NCBI GenBank assembly: GCA_021300355.1
Contig: JAJTEF010000037.1
Location: 1 to 33,155, forward strand
Length of the DNA: 33,155 bases
Source of the DNA: Sphingomonadaceae bacterium
GTDB lineage: Bacteria > Pseudomonadota > Alphaproteobacteria > Sphingomonadales > Sphingomonadaceae
Direction: 5' to 3'
The notes under the pieces are model-generated. The model did no database searches and was not told the DNA's origin. It saw only the letters and a program-made list of their open reading frames with translations. Made by a program: the position numbers and the translations under genes. Shown here piece after piece: positions 25,753 through 33,155 of this stretch (the first letter of the stretch is position 1; each line of letters opens with the position of its first letter).

Positions 25753-27084
25753 TTAGGTCGCTGGTGTTGCCGCGGGCGCAGCCGCTGGTGCAGGCTTTTC
25801 CAGATGGTTGATATAGATCACCCAATATTCGGCAATTGCCTTGCGGTTTGCACCATTGATCTGCGCAAAGTCGGCCTTCGCGCCAGCATAATCGCCGAGC
25901 ATGGCTTTCGACATGGCAAGGCGGAAGCGGGTGCGGTCGGTCTGGTTTCCGCCATCCTTATCCAGCACGGGACCTTTGCTTAACGCGGTCTCGTACAGAT
26001 CCTTGGCTGTTTTATAATCCTTATGTGAGAAGAATGAGTCGCCTGTCAGGGTCGCCAGCATCGCTCTGGGGCTCGCTTTCGCCGGTGCGATCGTTCCCGC
26101 CAATGTGCGTGTATCTTCCGCCAAGCGGCCCTTAGCTTCGTTGTAACGCTCACTGAAGGTCACGTTGTTCCGTGAGATGATGCCCTTTGCAAAGCCTTCG
26201 TCCAATACAGACACAGCCTCTGCAGGATAACGCACGCCGATATAGCTTAAGCTATCGAGATATTCGGCATATTCTTGTTGAAAGCGCAATCCATTCGTCG
26301 CGCGCATCAAGCGCATGAGGTCAAGCGACTCTTCAGGGTTGGTGTTGAGTGAACGGTTGAAGAACGCAAGGGCATCATGCCAGAAATCGGGGTTGTTTTC
26401 GGCGATCACCAAATCTTTGTAGAAATTGGCAGCACCGGCATAATCTTTCGCTTTCGCAGACAGGTTGGCGGCACGAACGACATAGGCTTTGTTAACCGCT
26501 CCGGCTGCCTTGCTCGCGGCGATGGCCTTGCTGATCCAAACGATAGCGTCAGCATCTTTATTCTGCTGCGACATGGCGTTGGAAATCAAAAACTCGATAT
26601 TGTTGGCGCGATAGCCGAGGTTGTACGCGTCCATCATATTCTTTTCAGCGTCGGCAAATCTTTTGCCATCATAGGCAATCGCGCCCTTGCGGAACGTATA
26701 TGCCTGCTTCATTTCAACAGGGGTCGTTGCGGATGCGAGCAACAGATCGATACCCTGATCCTGCAATGCCGTATCTTTCGACACCACGCCGATGTTCACT
26801 GCCAATATGCCCGCTTCATAACGGTCGTCATCATTGGCAATGGCGGCAAGAATCTTCGGAAATTCAACCTTCGCTGCAGCAGCATCCTTCGTTTTGTTCA
26901 AAAGATTGGCAACGGGCACATAGGCCGCAATGAACGGCTTGGAATAATTTCTCTTGGGAGCCGCAGGTGTGGCTTCCTTCCCCTTTTTTTCCTTTTTGGG
27001 CTTTTCATCGGACTGCGAAAAAGCAGGCGCAGCGGTTATAGCGGCGAATGAAAGTGCAAGGGCAAATTTTGAAACCAGCTTCAT
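25753..27084 (-). CDS. Exported TPR-like repeat protein
   Basis: The 443-residue protein begins with a signal peptide (MKLVSKFALALSFAAITAAPAFSQS), then a Lys/Glu/Pro-rich linker, and continues as helical repeats of tetratricopeptide character (for example AYTFRKGAIAYDGKRFADAEKNMMDAYNLGY and FRLAMSKAMLGDYAGAKADFAQI). It ends in an Ala-Pro tail (PAPAAAPAATPAT). TPR proteins mediate protein contacts; the partner is not visible. A good GGAGAG precedes the ATG, and a likely promoter lies upstream. It is divergent from the SDR gene. Confidence 0.8.
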   Translation of the reverse strand: MKLVSKFALALSFAAITAAPAFSQSDEKPKKEKKGKEATPAAPKRNYSKPFIAAYVPVANLLNKTKDAAAAKVEFPKILAAIANDDDRYEAGILAVNIGVVSKDTALQDQGIDLLLASATTPVEMKQAYTFRKGAIAYDGKRFADAEKNMMDAYNLGYRANNIEFLISNAMSQQNKDADAIVWISKAIAASKAAGAVNKAYVVRAANLSAKAKDYAGAANFYKDLVIAENNPDFWHDALAFFNRSLNTNPEESLDLMRLMRATNGLRFQQEYAEYLDSLSYIGVRYPAEAVSVLDEGFAKGIISRNNVTFSERYNEAKGRLAEDTRTLAGTIAPAKASPRAMLATLTGDSFFSHKDYKTAKDLYETALSKGPVLDKDGGNQTDRTRFRLAMSKAMLGDYAGAKADFAQINGANRKAIAEYWVIYINHLEKPAPAAAPAATPAT

Positions 27085-27134
27085 TTAACTCTCCGGGACT
27101 ATTGGTGTATTGCCATGGGCTTTGGTTAACGTCG

Positions 27135-27163
27135 TGTATAGGACCTTGCCATCTTCAGTGCAA
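27135..27163 (-). promoter_or_regulatory. Sigma70-like promoter of the TPR-like gene
   Basis: On the minus strand TTGCAC (27163-27158) and TATACA (27140-27135) are separated by exactly 17 bases, 51 bases before the start codon. Both hexamers are near consensus. Confidence 0.55.
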
Positions 27164-27217
27164 TTGACATAGCGCAGTCGCATGAATCCCCGTTGAACGA
27201 ACCAGAGGAAAATTCAA

Positions 27218-27907
27218 GTGCCAGAACGCACCGCAGTGATAATTGGCGTACGTGGTGGCATTGGTGCCGCGCTCGCCGATGCTTTGGATGCGGGCGATCA
27301 ATATGACCGCGTCATCCGACTGCATCGGACAAGCGCGCCGGCCGTCGACATATTGGATGAGGCAAGCATAGCCGCCGCAGCAGGCGATTTGGCGGGCACA
27401 GCGCCGCAATTGGTCATCGTGGCCACAGGGTTATTGCATACAGCCGCCAAAGGGCCGGAAAAGAGCCTGCGCGAGCTTGATCCTGAATGGATGATGGAGA
27501 ATTACCGCATCAATGCGGTTGGCCCCGCTTTGGTGGCGAAACATTTTCTGCCGATCATGGCAAAGCAAGGCCCGATCTGCTTTGCGGCGCTTTCCGCCCG
27601 CGTGGGCAGCATCTCGGACAATCGCCTTGGCGGATGGCATAGCTATCGCGCATCGAAAGCCGCGCTCAATATGTTCATCCGCAACATTGCGATCGAATGG
27701 CAGCGCAAAAATGCGCAATCTATTGTGGTTGCCCTGCATCCCGGCACCGTCGAGACGCAGCTGAGCGCACCATTTAAGGGCAATCCAGCGCATGAACGCC
27801 TCCTCCCTGCCCGCGCTGCTGCGGATATGCTTGGTGTGCTTTCAGGCCTGAACCCTGAGCAAAGCGGCCAGATTTTCGCGTATGATGGCAGCGTCGTCGT
27901 CCCCTAA
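27218..27907 (+). CDS. Short-chain dehydrogenase/reductase
   Basis: This 229-residue Rossmann protein belongs to the SDR family, close to the CsgA/short SDR group. The nucleotide motif GVRGGIGAALADAL is near the N-terminus, the inner strand reads LVIVATGLLH in place of NNAG, the catalytic serine is in FAALSARVGS, and the active-site Tyr/Lys are in HSYRASKAALN, followed by VVALHPGTVETQLS. The GTG start at 27218 is supported by AGAGGAA 7 bases before it; no ATG fits. Substrate unknown. gyrA follows after 127 bases. Confidence 0.92.
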   Translation: MPERTAVIIGVRGGIGAALADALDAGDQYDRVIRLHRTSAPAVDILDEASIAAAAGDLAGTAPQLVIVATGLLHTAAKGPEKSLRELDPEWMMENYRINAVGPALVAKHFLPIMAKQGPICFAALSARVGSISDNRLGGWHSYRASKAALNMFIRNIAIEWQRKNAQSIVVALHPGTVETQLSAPFKGNPAHERLLPARAAADMLGVLSGLNPEQSGQIFAYDGSVVVP

Positions 27908-27927
27908 TCGCAACCTCTTCGTGAATC

Positions 27928-27936
27928 TGTGGATAA
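27928..27936 (-). promoter_or_regulatory. Consensus DnaA box upstream of gyrA
   Basis: The minus strand reads TTATCCACA, a perfect DnaA 9-mer, 99 bases before the gyrA start codon and in non-coding DNA. A single box does not make an origin. A role in coupling gyrA expression to DnaA is inference. Confidence 0.45.
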
Positions 27937-27972
27937 GCTGTAGAAAACACCCCTATTTGGGCAGTCGCTTGT

Positions 27973-27984
27973 GGTCATATGACC
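27973..27984. promoter_or_regulatory. 12-bp palindrome upstream of gyrA
   Basis: GGTCATATGACC is a perfect 12-bp dyad lying 50 bases before the gyrA start codon, where promoter elements are expected. It could be an operator for a dimeric regulator. No matching regulator can be named. Confidence 0.4.
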
Positions 27985-28034
27985 GACTTGGGTCTATGGC
28001 TTAGAGCACCAAAAAATATAAGGATTTTCGCGCT

Positions 28035-30767
28035 GTGAGCGACGACATAGTTACAATGGACCCATCGGACATTTCGCCAGTCGACATCGTCGATGAAATG
28101 AAGTCGAGCTACCTCGATTATGCGATGTCGGTCATTGTATCCCGGGCCCTGCCTGATGTACGTGACGGCCTTAAGCCCGTTCACCGCCGCATTTTGTTCG
28201 CAAGCCAGGAAGGCGGCTTTGTCGCGGGCCGGCCCTATCGCAAATCGGCAAAGATTGTCGGCGACGTCATGGGCAACTATCACCCGCATGGCGACAGCGC
28301 GATTTACGACGCCCTTGCCCGTATGACGCAAGATTGGTCGATGCGCGTGCCATTGATCGATGGTCAGGGTAACTTCGGTTCGATGGACCCTGATCCGCCA
28401 GCATCGATGCGGTACACCGAAGCACGGTTGAACAAGGTCGCCAATGCGCTGTTGGATGATCTCGACAAAGACACCGTTGATTTCCAACCCAACTATGACG
28501 GCAGCCGCGAAGAACCGCAGGTTTTGCCCGCACGTTTCCCCAACCTGTTGGTAAACGGCGCTGGCGGTATCGCCGTCGGTATGGCCACCAACATCCCGCC
28601 ACATAATCTCGGCGAAGTTATCAAGGCCTGCTTGGCCTATATCGATAATCCGGCCATTTCCATTGATGAGCTGATCGAGATCGTCCCTGCCCCTGATTTC
28701 CCCACTGGACCGTTGATCCTTGGCACCGGCGGCGCACGTTCGGCCTACCGCGAAGGCAAGGGCTCCATCATGCAGCGCGCCCGCCACGAGATTGAGGAAG
28801 GAAAAGGCGACCGTCGCTCTATCGTCCTGACCAGCATTCCGTTTCAGGTCGGCAAATCCGCTTTGGTCGAAAAAATCGCCGAAGCCGCGAAGGACAAGCG
28901 CATTGAGGGCGTTTCCGACATTCGCGATGAATCCAGCCGCAAGGGCGTGCGCATCGTCATCGATCTGAAGCGCGATGCGACGACAGATGTGGTGCTCAAC
29001 CAATTGTGGCGCCATACCCAGGCGCAATCGAGCTTCCCCGCCAATATGCTCGCCATTCGCGGCGGACGGCCAGAAGTCCTCAACCTGCGCGACATCATTG
29101 AGGCATTCATCCGCTTCCGTGAAGAGGTTATCACCCGCAGAACCAAGTTCGAACTGAACAAAGCGCGCGAACGGGCGCATTTGTTGCTTGGGCTTGTCGT
29201 TGCCGTCACCAATTTGGACGAAGTCGTCCGCATCATACGCGGATCAGCCAGCCCGGCCGAGGCGCGCGCTGCGCTGATCGCGCGCAAATGGCCAATTGCG
29301 GAAATCGCGTCGTACATCAAATTGGTGGAAGCCGTTGAAACCGAAGTTTCGGGCGACAGCTACCAATTGTCGGAGCTTCAGGTGCGCGCCATTCTCGAAC
29401 TGCGCCTGCACCGTCTGACGGCACTTGGCCGCGATGAAATTGGCAAAGAACTTCAGGGGCTTGCAGAGAGTATCGCAGAATTTCTCGCAGTTTTGGGCGA
29501 CCGCGTAAAGCTGTATGCGGTTCTGCGTGAAGAACTGGTCGCCATTGACGCTGAATTTTCGACGCCACGCTTGTGCGAAATCACCGCAAGTTGGGACGGG
29601 CTTGATGACGAAGACCTCATGGAGCGCGAGGAAATGGTCGTCACCGTCACCCATGGCGGCTATATCAAACGGACAGCATTGGCCGCTTTCCGCGCCCAGA
29701 ACCGTGGCGGCAAGGGCCGCGCGGGTATGGCGACGAAGGACGAAGATGCCGTCACCGAGTTGTTCGTCACCAGCACGCACACACCCGTATTGTTCTTCTC
29801 AAACATTGGTAAGGTTTACCGCCTAAAGGTTTGGAAGCTGCCCGAAGGCGGCCCATCGACCCGCGGTCGGCCCATGGTCAACCTGCTGCCATTGGGCGAA
29901 GGTGAAGTCATTTCCAACGTTTTGACGCTGCCTGAGGACGAAGCTGAATGGGGCGGCCTCAGCGTCGTCTTTGCCACGGCCAAGGGCTATGCCCGCCGCA
30001 ACAGCATGGACGCATTTGCCAATGTCCCCAGCAACGGCAAAATCGCCATGAAGTTCGAAGGCGAAGATGCCGACGACAAGCTGATCGGCGTGGAATTGTT
30101 AAGCGCCGAAGACGACGTCTTGCTAGCAAGCCGCAATGGCAAGGCGATCCGCTTTGCCGCCGACGATATTCGCGAATTCCAAAGCCGTGCGTCGACCGGT
30201 GTTCGCGCCATGAAGCTTGCAAAGGGCGACGAGGTTATTTCGCTATCCATCCTTCAGCGCGTGGGCACCACGCCCGAAGAGCGCGAAGATTATCTGCGCT
30301 TCGCCCCATGGAAGCCCGAGAAGGAAGGCGAACCCACAATGTCGGCAGAACGCATCGCGGAGATGGCGGAGCGTGAACAGTTCATCCTGACCGTATGCGC
30401 CAATGGCTATGGCAAATTGTCATCGGCTTATGGATATCGCCGCACGGGCCGTGGTGGTCAGGGTATCACCAATATCGACAATATCGAGCGCAACGGCCCC
30501 GTTGTCGCCAGCTTCCCCGCAACAAAGGGTGATCAGTTGATGCTCGTCACCGACCAGGCAAAGCTGATCCGTATGCCACTGGACAGCCTTCGCGTCCTTG
30601 GCCGTGGCACCGCTGGCGTGCGCTTGTTCAACGTTGGCGACAATGAACATGTTGTTGGTGCAGCGAAGATTGACGAGAGTGATGATGAGGCAGACGGCGC
30701 AATCGACGACACGAACGAGGTTGCATCCGCAGTAGTCGAAGTAGCCGAAGGAAACGAACCCGTATGA
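28035..30767 (+). CDS. gyrA: DNA gyrase subunit A
   Basis: GyrA is the breakage-reunion subunit of gyrase, which introduces negative supercoils. The 910-residue protein has the catalytic tyrosine in SMRYTEARL, the quinolone region GDSAIYDAL with Ser and Asp at the positions equivalent to E. coli S83 and D87 (so no classical resistance change), and a C-terminal beta-pinwheel with several repeats (for example [14 protein letters not shown] and [27 protein letters not shown]). The GyrA box reads QNRGGKG instead of QRRGGKG. The C-terminal tail is acidic. The start is GTG 28035 with AGGA 10 bases before it. The stop codon overlaps the DUF3089 start as ATGA. Confidence 0.97.
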   Translation: MSDDIVTMDPSDISPVDIVDEMKSSYLDYAMSVIVSRALPDVRDGLKPVHRRILFASQEGGFVAGRPYRKSAKIVGDVMGNYHPHGDSAIYDALARMTQDWSMRVPLIDGQGNFGSMDPDPPASMRYTEARLNKVANALLDDLDKDTVDFQPNYDGSREEPQVLPARFPNLLVNGAGGIAVGMATNIPPHNLGEVIKACLAYIDNPAISIDELIEIVPAPDFPTGPLILGTGGARSAYREGKGSIMQRARHEIEEGKGDRRSIVLTSIPFQVGKSALVEKIAEAAKDKRIEGVSDIRDESSRKGVRIVIDLKRDATTDVVLNQLWRHTQAQSSFPANMLAIRGGRPEVLNLRDIIEAFIRFREEVITRRTKFELNKARERAHLLLGLVVAVTNLDEVVRIIRGSASPAEARAALIARKWPIAEIASYIKLVEAVETEVSGDSYQLSELQVRAILELRLHRLTALGRDEIGKELQGLAESIAEFLAVLGDRVKLYAVLREELVAIDAEFSTPRLCEITASWDGLDDEDLMEREEMVVTVTHGGYIKRTALAAFRAQNRGGKGRAGMATKDEDAVTELFVTSTHTPVLFFSNIGKVYRLKVWKLPEGGPSTRGRPMVNLLPLGEGEVISNVLTLPEDEAEWGGLSVVFATAKGYARRNSMDAFANVPSNGKIAMKFEGEDADDKLIGVELLSAEDDVLLASRNGKAIRFAADDIREFQSRASTGVRAMKLAKGDEVISLSILQRVGTTPEEREDYLRFAPWKPEKEGEPTMSAERIAEMAEREQFILTVCANGYGKLSSAYGYRRTGRGGQGITNIDNIERNGPVVASFPATKGDQLMLVTDQAKLIRMPLDSLRVLGRGTAGVRLFNVGDNEHVVGAAKIDESDDEADGAIDDTNEVASAVVEVAEGNEPV

Positions 30768-31924
30768 GCACAGCGCATGTGATTGCCGCAGTCCTTGCAG
30801 CCACCACGCAAAGCGCACCTGCTGCCCCCGCCGCTGCGCCAAATGATTATGCGCTCGAACAGAATTGGTTATGCCGCCCAGGCCGTCGCGACGCGTGCAG
30901 CACGCCTAGCCTTGACGTAACCGAGGTTGCGCCAAATGGAACGCGCACGGTCCGCACGGTAACGCGGGCCAAAGCACCTGAAGCCGATTGCTTTTATGTA
31001 TACCCGACCTTGTCATATGATCCGGGCGGAAATAGCGACATGATCGCCAATGACGAAGAGCGCCGTGTCGTTGAAGCACAGTTCGCCCGTTTTGGCACTG
31101 TGTGCCAAACCTTCGCGCCGATCTATCGCCAATCGACCTTAAGCTGGTTGCGTTCCAACATGATCGGCAACCCCATCCCTATGGACCCCGAGCTGCGCTA
31201 TAATGACGTGCGCGATGCGTGGCGGCGTTACATGGCAGCCGATAACAAGGGGCGGCCATTTGTTCTTGTTGGACATTCGCAAGGATCGGGATTGCTCAAG
31301 CGCCTGATTGCTGAGGAAATCGAAGGAAAACCAGCTGCGACGCAGATGTTGTCGGCTATGCTTGCGGGCACCAATGTTGCTGTGCCCAAGGGTAAGGACC
31401 AGGGCGCCGATTTGAAACAGACGCCTGTGTGCCGGAAAGCAGGGCAGACCAATTGCGTCATTGCCTGGACAAGTTTTCGTGAAACCTCGCCGCCACCTGT
31501 GAACGGCCGTTATGGCCGTGTGCCAGACCCCGCGCAGGAAACCATTTGCGCCAACCCCGCTGCGCTTGGCGGGGGCATGGCAACAGTGAACGCACGTTTT
31601 CCCTCTGGTGCAGGGATCGGTGACTTGGTGACAGATAGCACGCGCTGGACCAAAGACAATGCCCCCGTTATCACGCCAACCGTCGCTGTCCCCGGACTAT
31701 ACGCAGCGCAGTGTGTGACGGTGAACGGCGCGAATGTCTTGTCAGTCCGCATAAACGCAGACCCTGCCGACCCCCGTATTGACGATGTCGGCGGTGATGT
31801 CCGCTTTGGCGCATTTGTCGCGCAGGACTGGGGACTCCACCTGATCGACGTATCGCTGGTTATGCAGGATATGGTGGATCTGGTGCCCGTGCAGTTGGCG
31901 GCATGGAAAGCGCACGGTCGTTAA
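30764..31924 (+). CDS. DUF3089 alpha/beta-hydrolase-like protein
   Basis: This 386-residue protein matches the DUF3089 pattern: APEADCFYVYPTLSYD near the N-terminus, CQTFAPIYRQSTL, FVLVGHSQGSGLLKRLI with the nucleophile elbow GHSQG (170-174, Ser172), and a C-terminal HLIDVSLVMQDMVDLV. It is probably a serine hydrolase. The N-terminus is hydrophobic then Ala/Pro-rich, so export is possible; several cysteines (for example in WLCRPGRRDAC and VCRKAGQTNC) fit a periplasmic, disulfide-bearing protein. The start overlaps the gyrA stop codon (ATGA), an unusual partner with no clear functional link. Confidence 0.87.
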   Translation: MSTAHVIAAVLAATTQSAPAAPAAAPNDYALEQNWLCRPGRRDACSTPSLDVTEVAPNGTRTVRTVTRAKAPEADCFYVYPTLSYDPGGNSDMIANDEERRVVEAQFARFGTVCQTFAPIYRQSTLSWLRSNMIGNPIPMDPELRYNDVRDAWRRYMAADNKGRPFVLVGHSQGSGLLKRLIAEEIEGKPAATQMLSAMLAGTNVAVPKGKDQGADLKQTPVCRKAGQTNCVIAWTSFRETSPPPVNGRYGRVPDPAQETICANPAALGGGMATVNARFPSGAGIGDLVTDSTRWTKDNAPVITPTVAVPGLYAAQCVTVNGANVLSVRINADPADPRIDDVGGDVRFGAFVAQDWGLHLIDVSLVMQDMVDLVPVQLAAWKAHGR

Positions 31925-32129
31925 GAAGCGTTTCGTAACAACGGCTGCAATGTAGGATTTGATTTGAGATCCTTCACGCAATCAACCGACTTGGCCACGC
32001 TTTCTCAATGTCGATATTTTGTGAATATGCCAAAGCGCAATGTCATCGTTAAAGCGACAAACGAGACAGTCAAAACATCGTCGCTGGGCGCTTTTGTCGC
32101 TTTAGAACGCCGCGCGAACGGGCGTCAGC
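31925..32129. other. Non-coding gap with long inverted repeat
   Basis: This 205-base stretch separates the DUF3089 gene (+) from the yhhN pseudogene (-). No gene is supported. Its one clear structure is a pair of perfect 12-base arms, TAAAGCGACAAA (32050-32061) and TTTGTCGCTTTA (32093-32104), with a 31-base loop. It could be a terminator-like structure, a small RNA or the end of an old mobile element. Confidence 0.5.
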
Positions 32130-32821
32130 TTAATCGCGCTCTTCGCCTGCGGCATAATGCCCGCGTTTGACCAAGGTCTGCGCCACGCCGACGGCAATCA
32201 TCAACACGCCGAAATAATAAAGATACCAGATCGCGATGCCCGAAACCTTCGAATTTGCGAGCGGGCCAAGTTCGGCGAATATCAGCAAGTCCGAAATGAC
32301 GAACAACACCGCGCCAAACCCGACACGGTAACGGGGAAAATTGCTGCTCCACGCCATCGCCGCCATCGCGGCCAAAATGACGCTATAGGCCGCAACCTGA
32401 ACCGCTTCGTCGGTGGTCGGCGGAAGGCCATAGGCAATCACCGGCGTCAGCAGGAAAATCGCGATTGCGAGGAGTTTCTGACTAAACGTCGGCGCCACCC
32501 GCCTGTGCCCAGATGACCGGCGGCAAAGGCCAGCGCCCCTGCAACCATGCTGAATTCAATCAAACCGTCGCCCAGCGCATAAAAGGACAATATGACCGCC
32601 AAGGGCACAAATTCCCCCACATGATGTCGGTGCAGCGCAAAGGGCACAAGCAAGCCGACGGCCGCCATTTTCCAGACGAGGGCGATCAGTCCGCCCTCAA
32701 GCGGCAGAAACAGCCAAGTCGCAGGAAAGCTGATACCTGCAACAAGGCTGGCAAGCAGCCACGGTCGTTTATGTGCGAGATCCTGCCCCAAATTTTTTCC
32801 CCAACTTATGTGCGTCGTCAT
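32130..32821 (-). pseudogene. YhhN family (lysoplasmalogenase-like) membrane protein, frameshifted
   Basis: Two overlapping minus-strand frames together give one YhhN protein of about 230 residues with some eight hydrophobic segments. The front half (from ATG 32821: PWLLASLVAGISFPATWLF, ILSFYALGDGLIEFSMVAGALAFAAGHLG) includes the family's ALGD and AGHL motifs. The back half (KLLAIAIFLLTPVIAYGLP, SDLLIFAELGPLAN, WYLYYFGVLMIAVGVAQTLV) continues one frame over. The switch lies near 32498-32505 at a GGG run; one added G would restore the frame. It may be a real loss or a sequencing error. The ATG lies in the end of an interspersed repeat, so the original start may have been further inside. Confidence 0.78.
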
Positions 32822-32927
32822 GCTGAACTTGGTTCACCTTCGGTGACTGACGTTCCAGCATCCATCGTGCCACGCAAACCGGAGGGCAGAGAGGATAAAT
32901 GGACCCTGAAACATGTTCAGGGTGACG
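32816..32927. repeat. Interspersed palindromic (MITE-like) element
   Basis: The ends are imperfect inverted repeats: CGTCATGCTGAAC on the left and GTTCAGGGTGACG on the right, with the match continuing inward for about 21 bases with four differences. Inside are small hairpins, such as GTTCACCTTCGGTGAC and CCCTGAA-(ACATG)-TTCAGGG. I recall near-identical sequences as frequent intergenic repeats in Sphingomonadales genomes. It is non-coding and lies between two minus-strand pseudogenes. Confidence 0.65.
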
Positions 32928-32951
32928 ATAATTCGACTTTCAAATGCTTGG

Positions 32952-33155
32952 CTAAGCAAGAGACCCCGTCAGCACAAGCGGAATGTAATTGATCATGCTA
33001 TCCGCGGTCAGCCCCGGCCCCGCACGCACGCCAATGTCGCCATGCAGCCACGCAGCCACGCAGCCATACAAGCGGCGTCAAAGGCGGGTACGCCCTGCGC
33101 CATCAATCCGCAGATCAGGCCGGTCAGCACATCCCCCGACCCCGCGGTTGCCAGC
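32952..33155 (-). pseudogene. nnrD: ADP-dependent NAD(P)H-hydrate dehydratase (NnrD/YjeF C-terminal), frameshifted, 5' end outside window
   Basis: The edge of the window holds the end of the carbohydrate-kinase-like domain that repairs hydrated NAD(P)H. Reading from the right edge gives [17 protein letters not shown], the conserved GSGD catalytic region, then AAW, after which the family sequence [17 protein letters not shown] continues only in another frame and ends at TAG 32952-32954. The break lies at three tandem 8-base units (33042-33065); removing one unit restores AAWLHGD. As it stands, the protein would end at TGA 33008-33010 and lose about 20 normal C-terminal residues. Confidence 0.75.
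33042..33065. repeat. 8-bp tandem repeat in nnrD
   Basis: Three consecutive units read ATGCAGCC, ACGCAGCC and ACGCAGCC on the plus strand. One unit is an apparent duplication, and eight is not a multiple of three, so it breaks the nnrD frame. Confidence 0.8.

Noticed and set aside
27164-27169. TTGACA as -35 for the SDR gene
   Set aside because: No acceptable -10 hexamer lies 15-19 bases downstream.
27928-27936. Replication origin at the DnaA box
   Set aside because: Only one box and no dnaA, AT-rich unwinding element or box cluster nearby.
27975-29180. Open frame of 401 codons opposite gyrA
   Set aside because: Lies opposite the most conserved part of gyrA and runs into its promoter region; no family features.
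31964-32170. Open frame of 68 codons after the DUF3089 gene
   Set aside because: No ribosome binding site, no recognisable family, and it contains the long inverted repeat.
32513-32992. Open frame of 159 codons at the right end
   Set aside because: It is the shadow of yhhN and then runs through the interspersed repeat and the nnrD 3' end.
33042-33065. CRISPR-like repeat
   Set aside because: Units are 8 bases with no spacers and lie inside a gene; it is a simple tandem duplication.

Overview
The window looks like a chromosomal segment of an alphaproteobacterium of the order Sphingomonadales (inference). The main reasons are the co-directional cluster dusB-ntrB-ntrC-ntrY-ntrX-hfq-hflX, an Hfq with two Sm domains in one chain, a fused ispDF gene, and a GyrA and MetRS of alphaproteobacterial type. 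No prophage, insertion sequence, CRISPR array or rRNA was seen. Almost every base lies in a gene. Many neighbours share overlapping stop and start codons (ATGA, TTGA or TAATG), so translational coupling is common.

Layout: 1-3824 (+) is an operon with the 3' part of holB, then metG, tatD and a membrane-anchored retropepsin-like protease. mazG (+) follows behind its own AT-rich promoter region and meets hflX stop codon to stop codon. 4678-13864 (-) is the nitrogen and RNA regulation block: dusB, ntrB, ntrC, ntrY, ntrX, the double-domain hfq and hflX. 13947-15489 (+) holds ispDF and a 5'-truncated pncC/cinA remnant. 15453-16846 (-) holds a coq10/ratA-type gene and lipA. 16928-19388 (+) is a compact inorganic-carbon operon: an SbtA-type bicarbonate permease, a PII-like protein, a beta-carbonic anhydrase and an FMN-binding PNPOx-like protein. 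It ends at a strong hairpin facing ettA (-). Next come an exported M28 peptidase and a small lipoprotein (+), then tRNA-Pro(UGG) and a CAU tRNA, probably tRNA-Ile2 (both -). After these lie a sensor histidine kinase gene broken by an in-frame TAA (-), an Lrp/AsnC regulator (+), a bidirectional terminator, an exported TPR-like protein (-), an SDR (+), gyrA and a coupled DUF3089 hydrolase (+). The right edge holds a frameshifted yhhN gene, an interspersed palindromic element and the 3' end of nnrD, frameshifted by an 8-bp tandem duplication (all -).

The points most worth following are the asymmetric double-Sm Hfq, the bicarbonate permease / PII-like / carbonic anhydrase module in what appears to be a heterotroph, four independently damaged accessory genes among intact core genes, a consensus DnaA box and a palindrome upstream of gyrA, and related AT-rich palindromes upstream of lrp and mazG. 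Nothing here proves a wholly new system. The double Hfq and the carbon module come closest to unusual biology.
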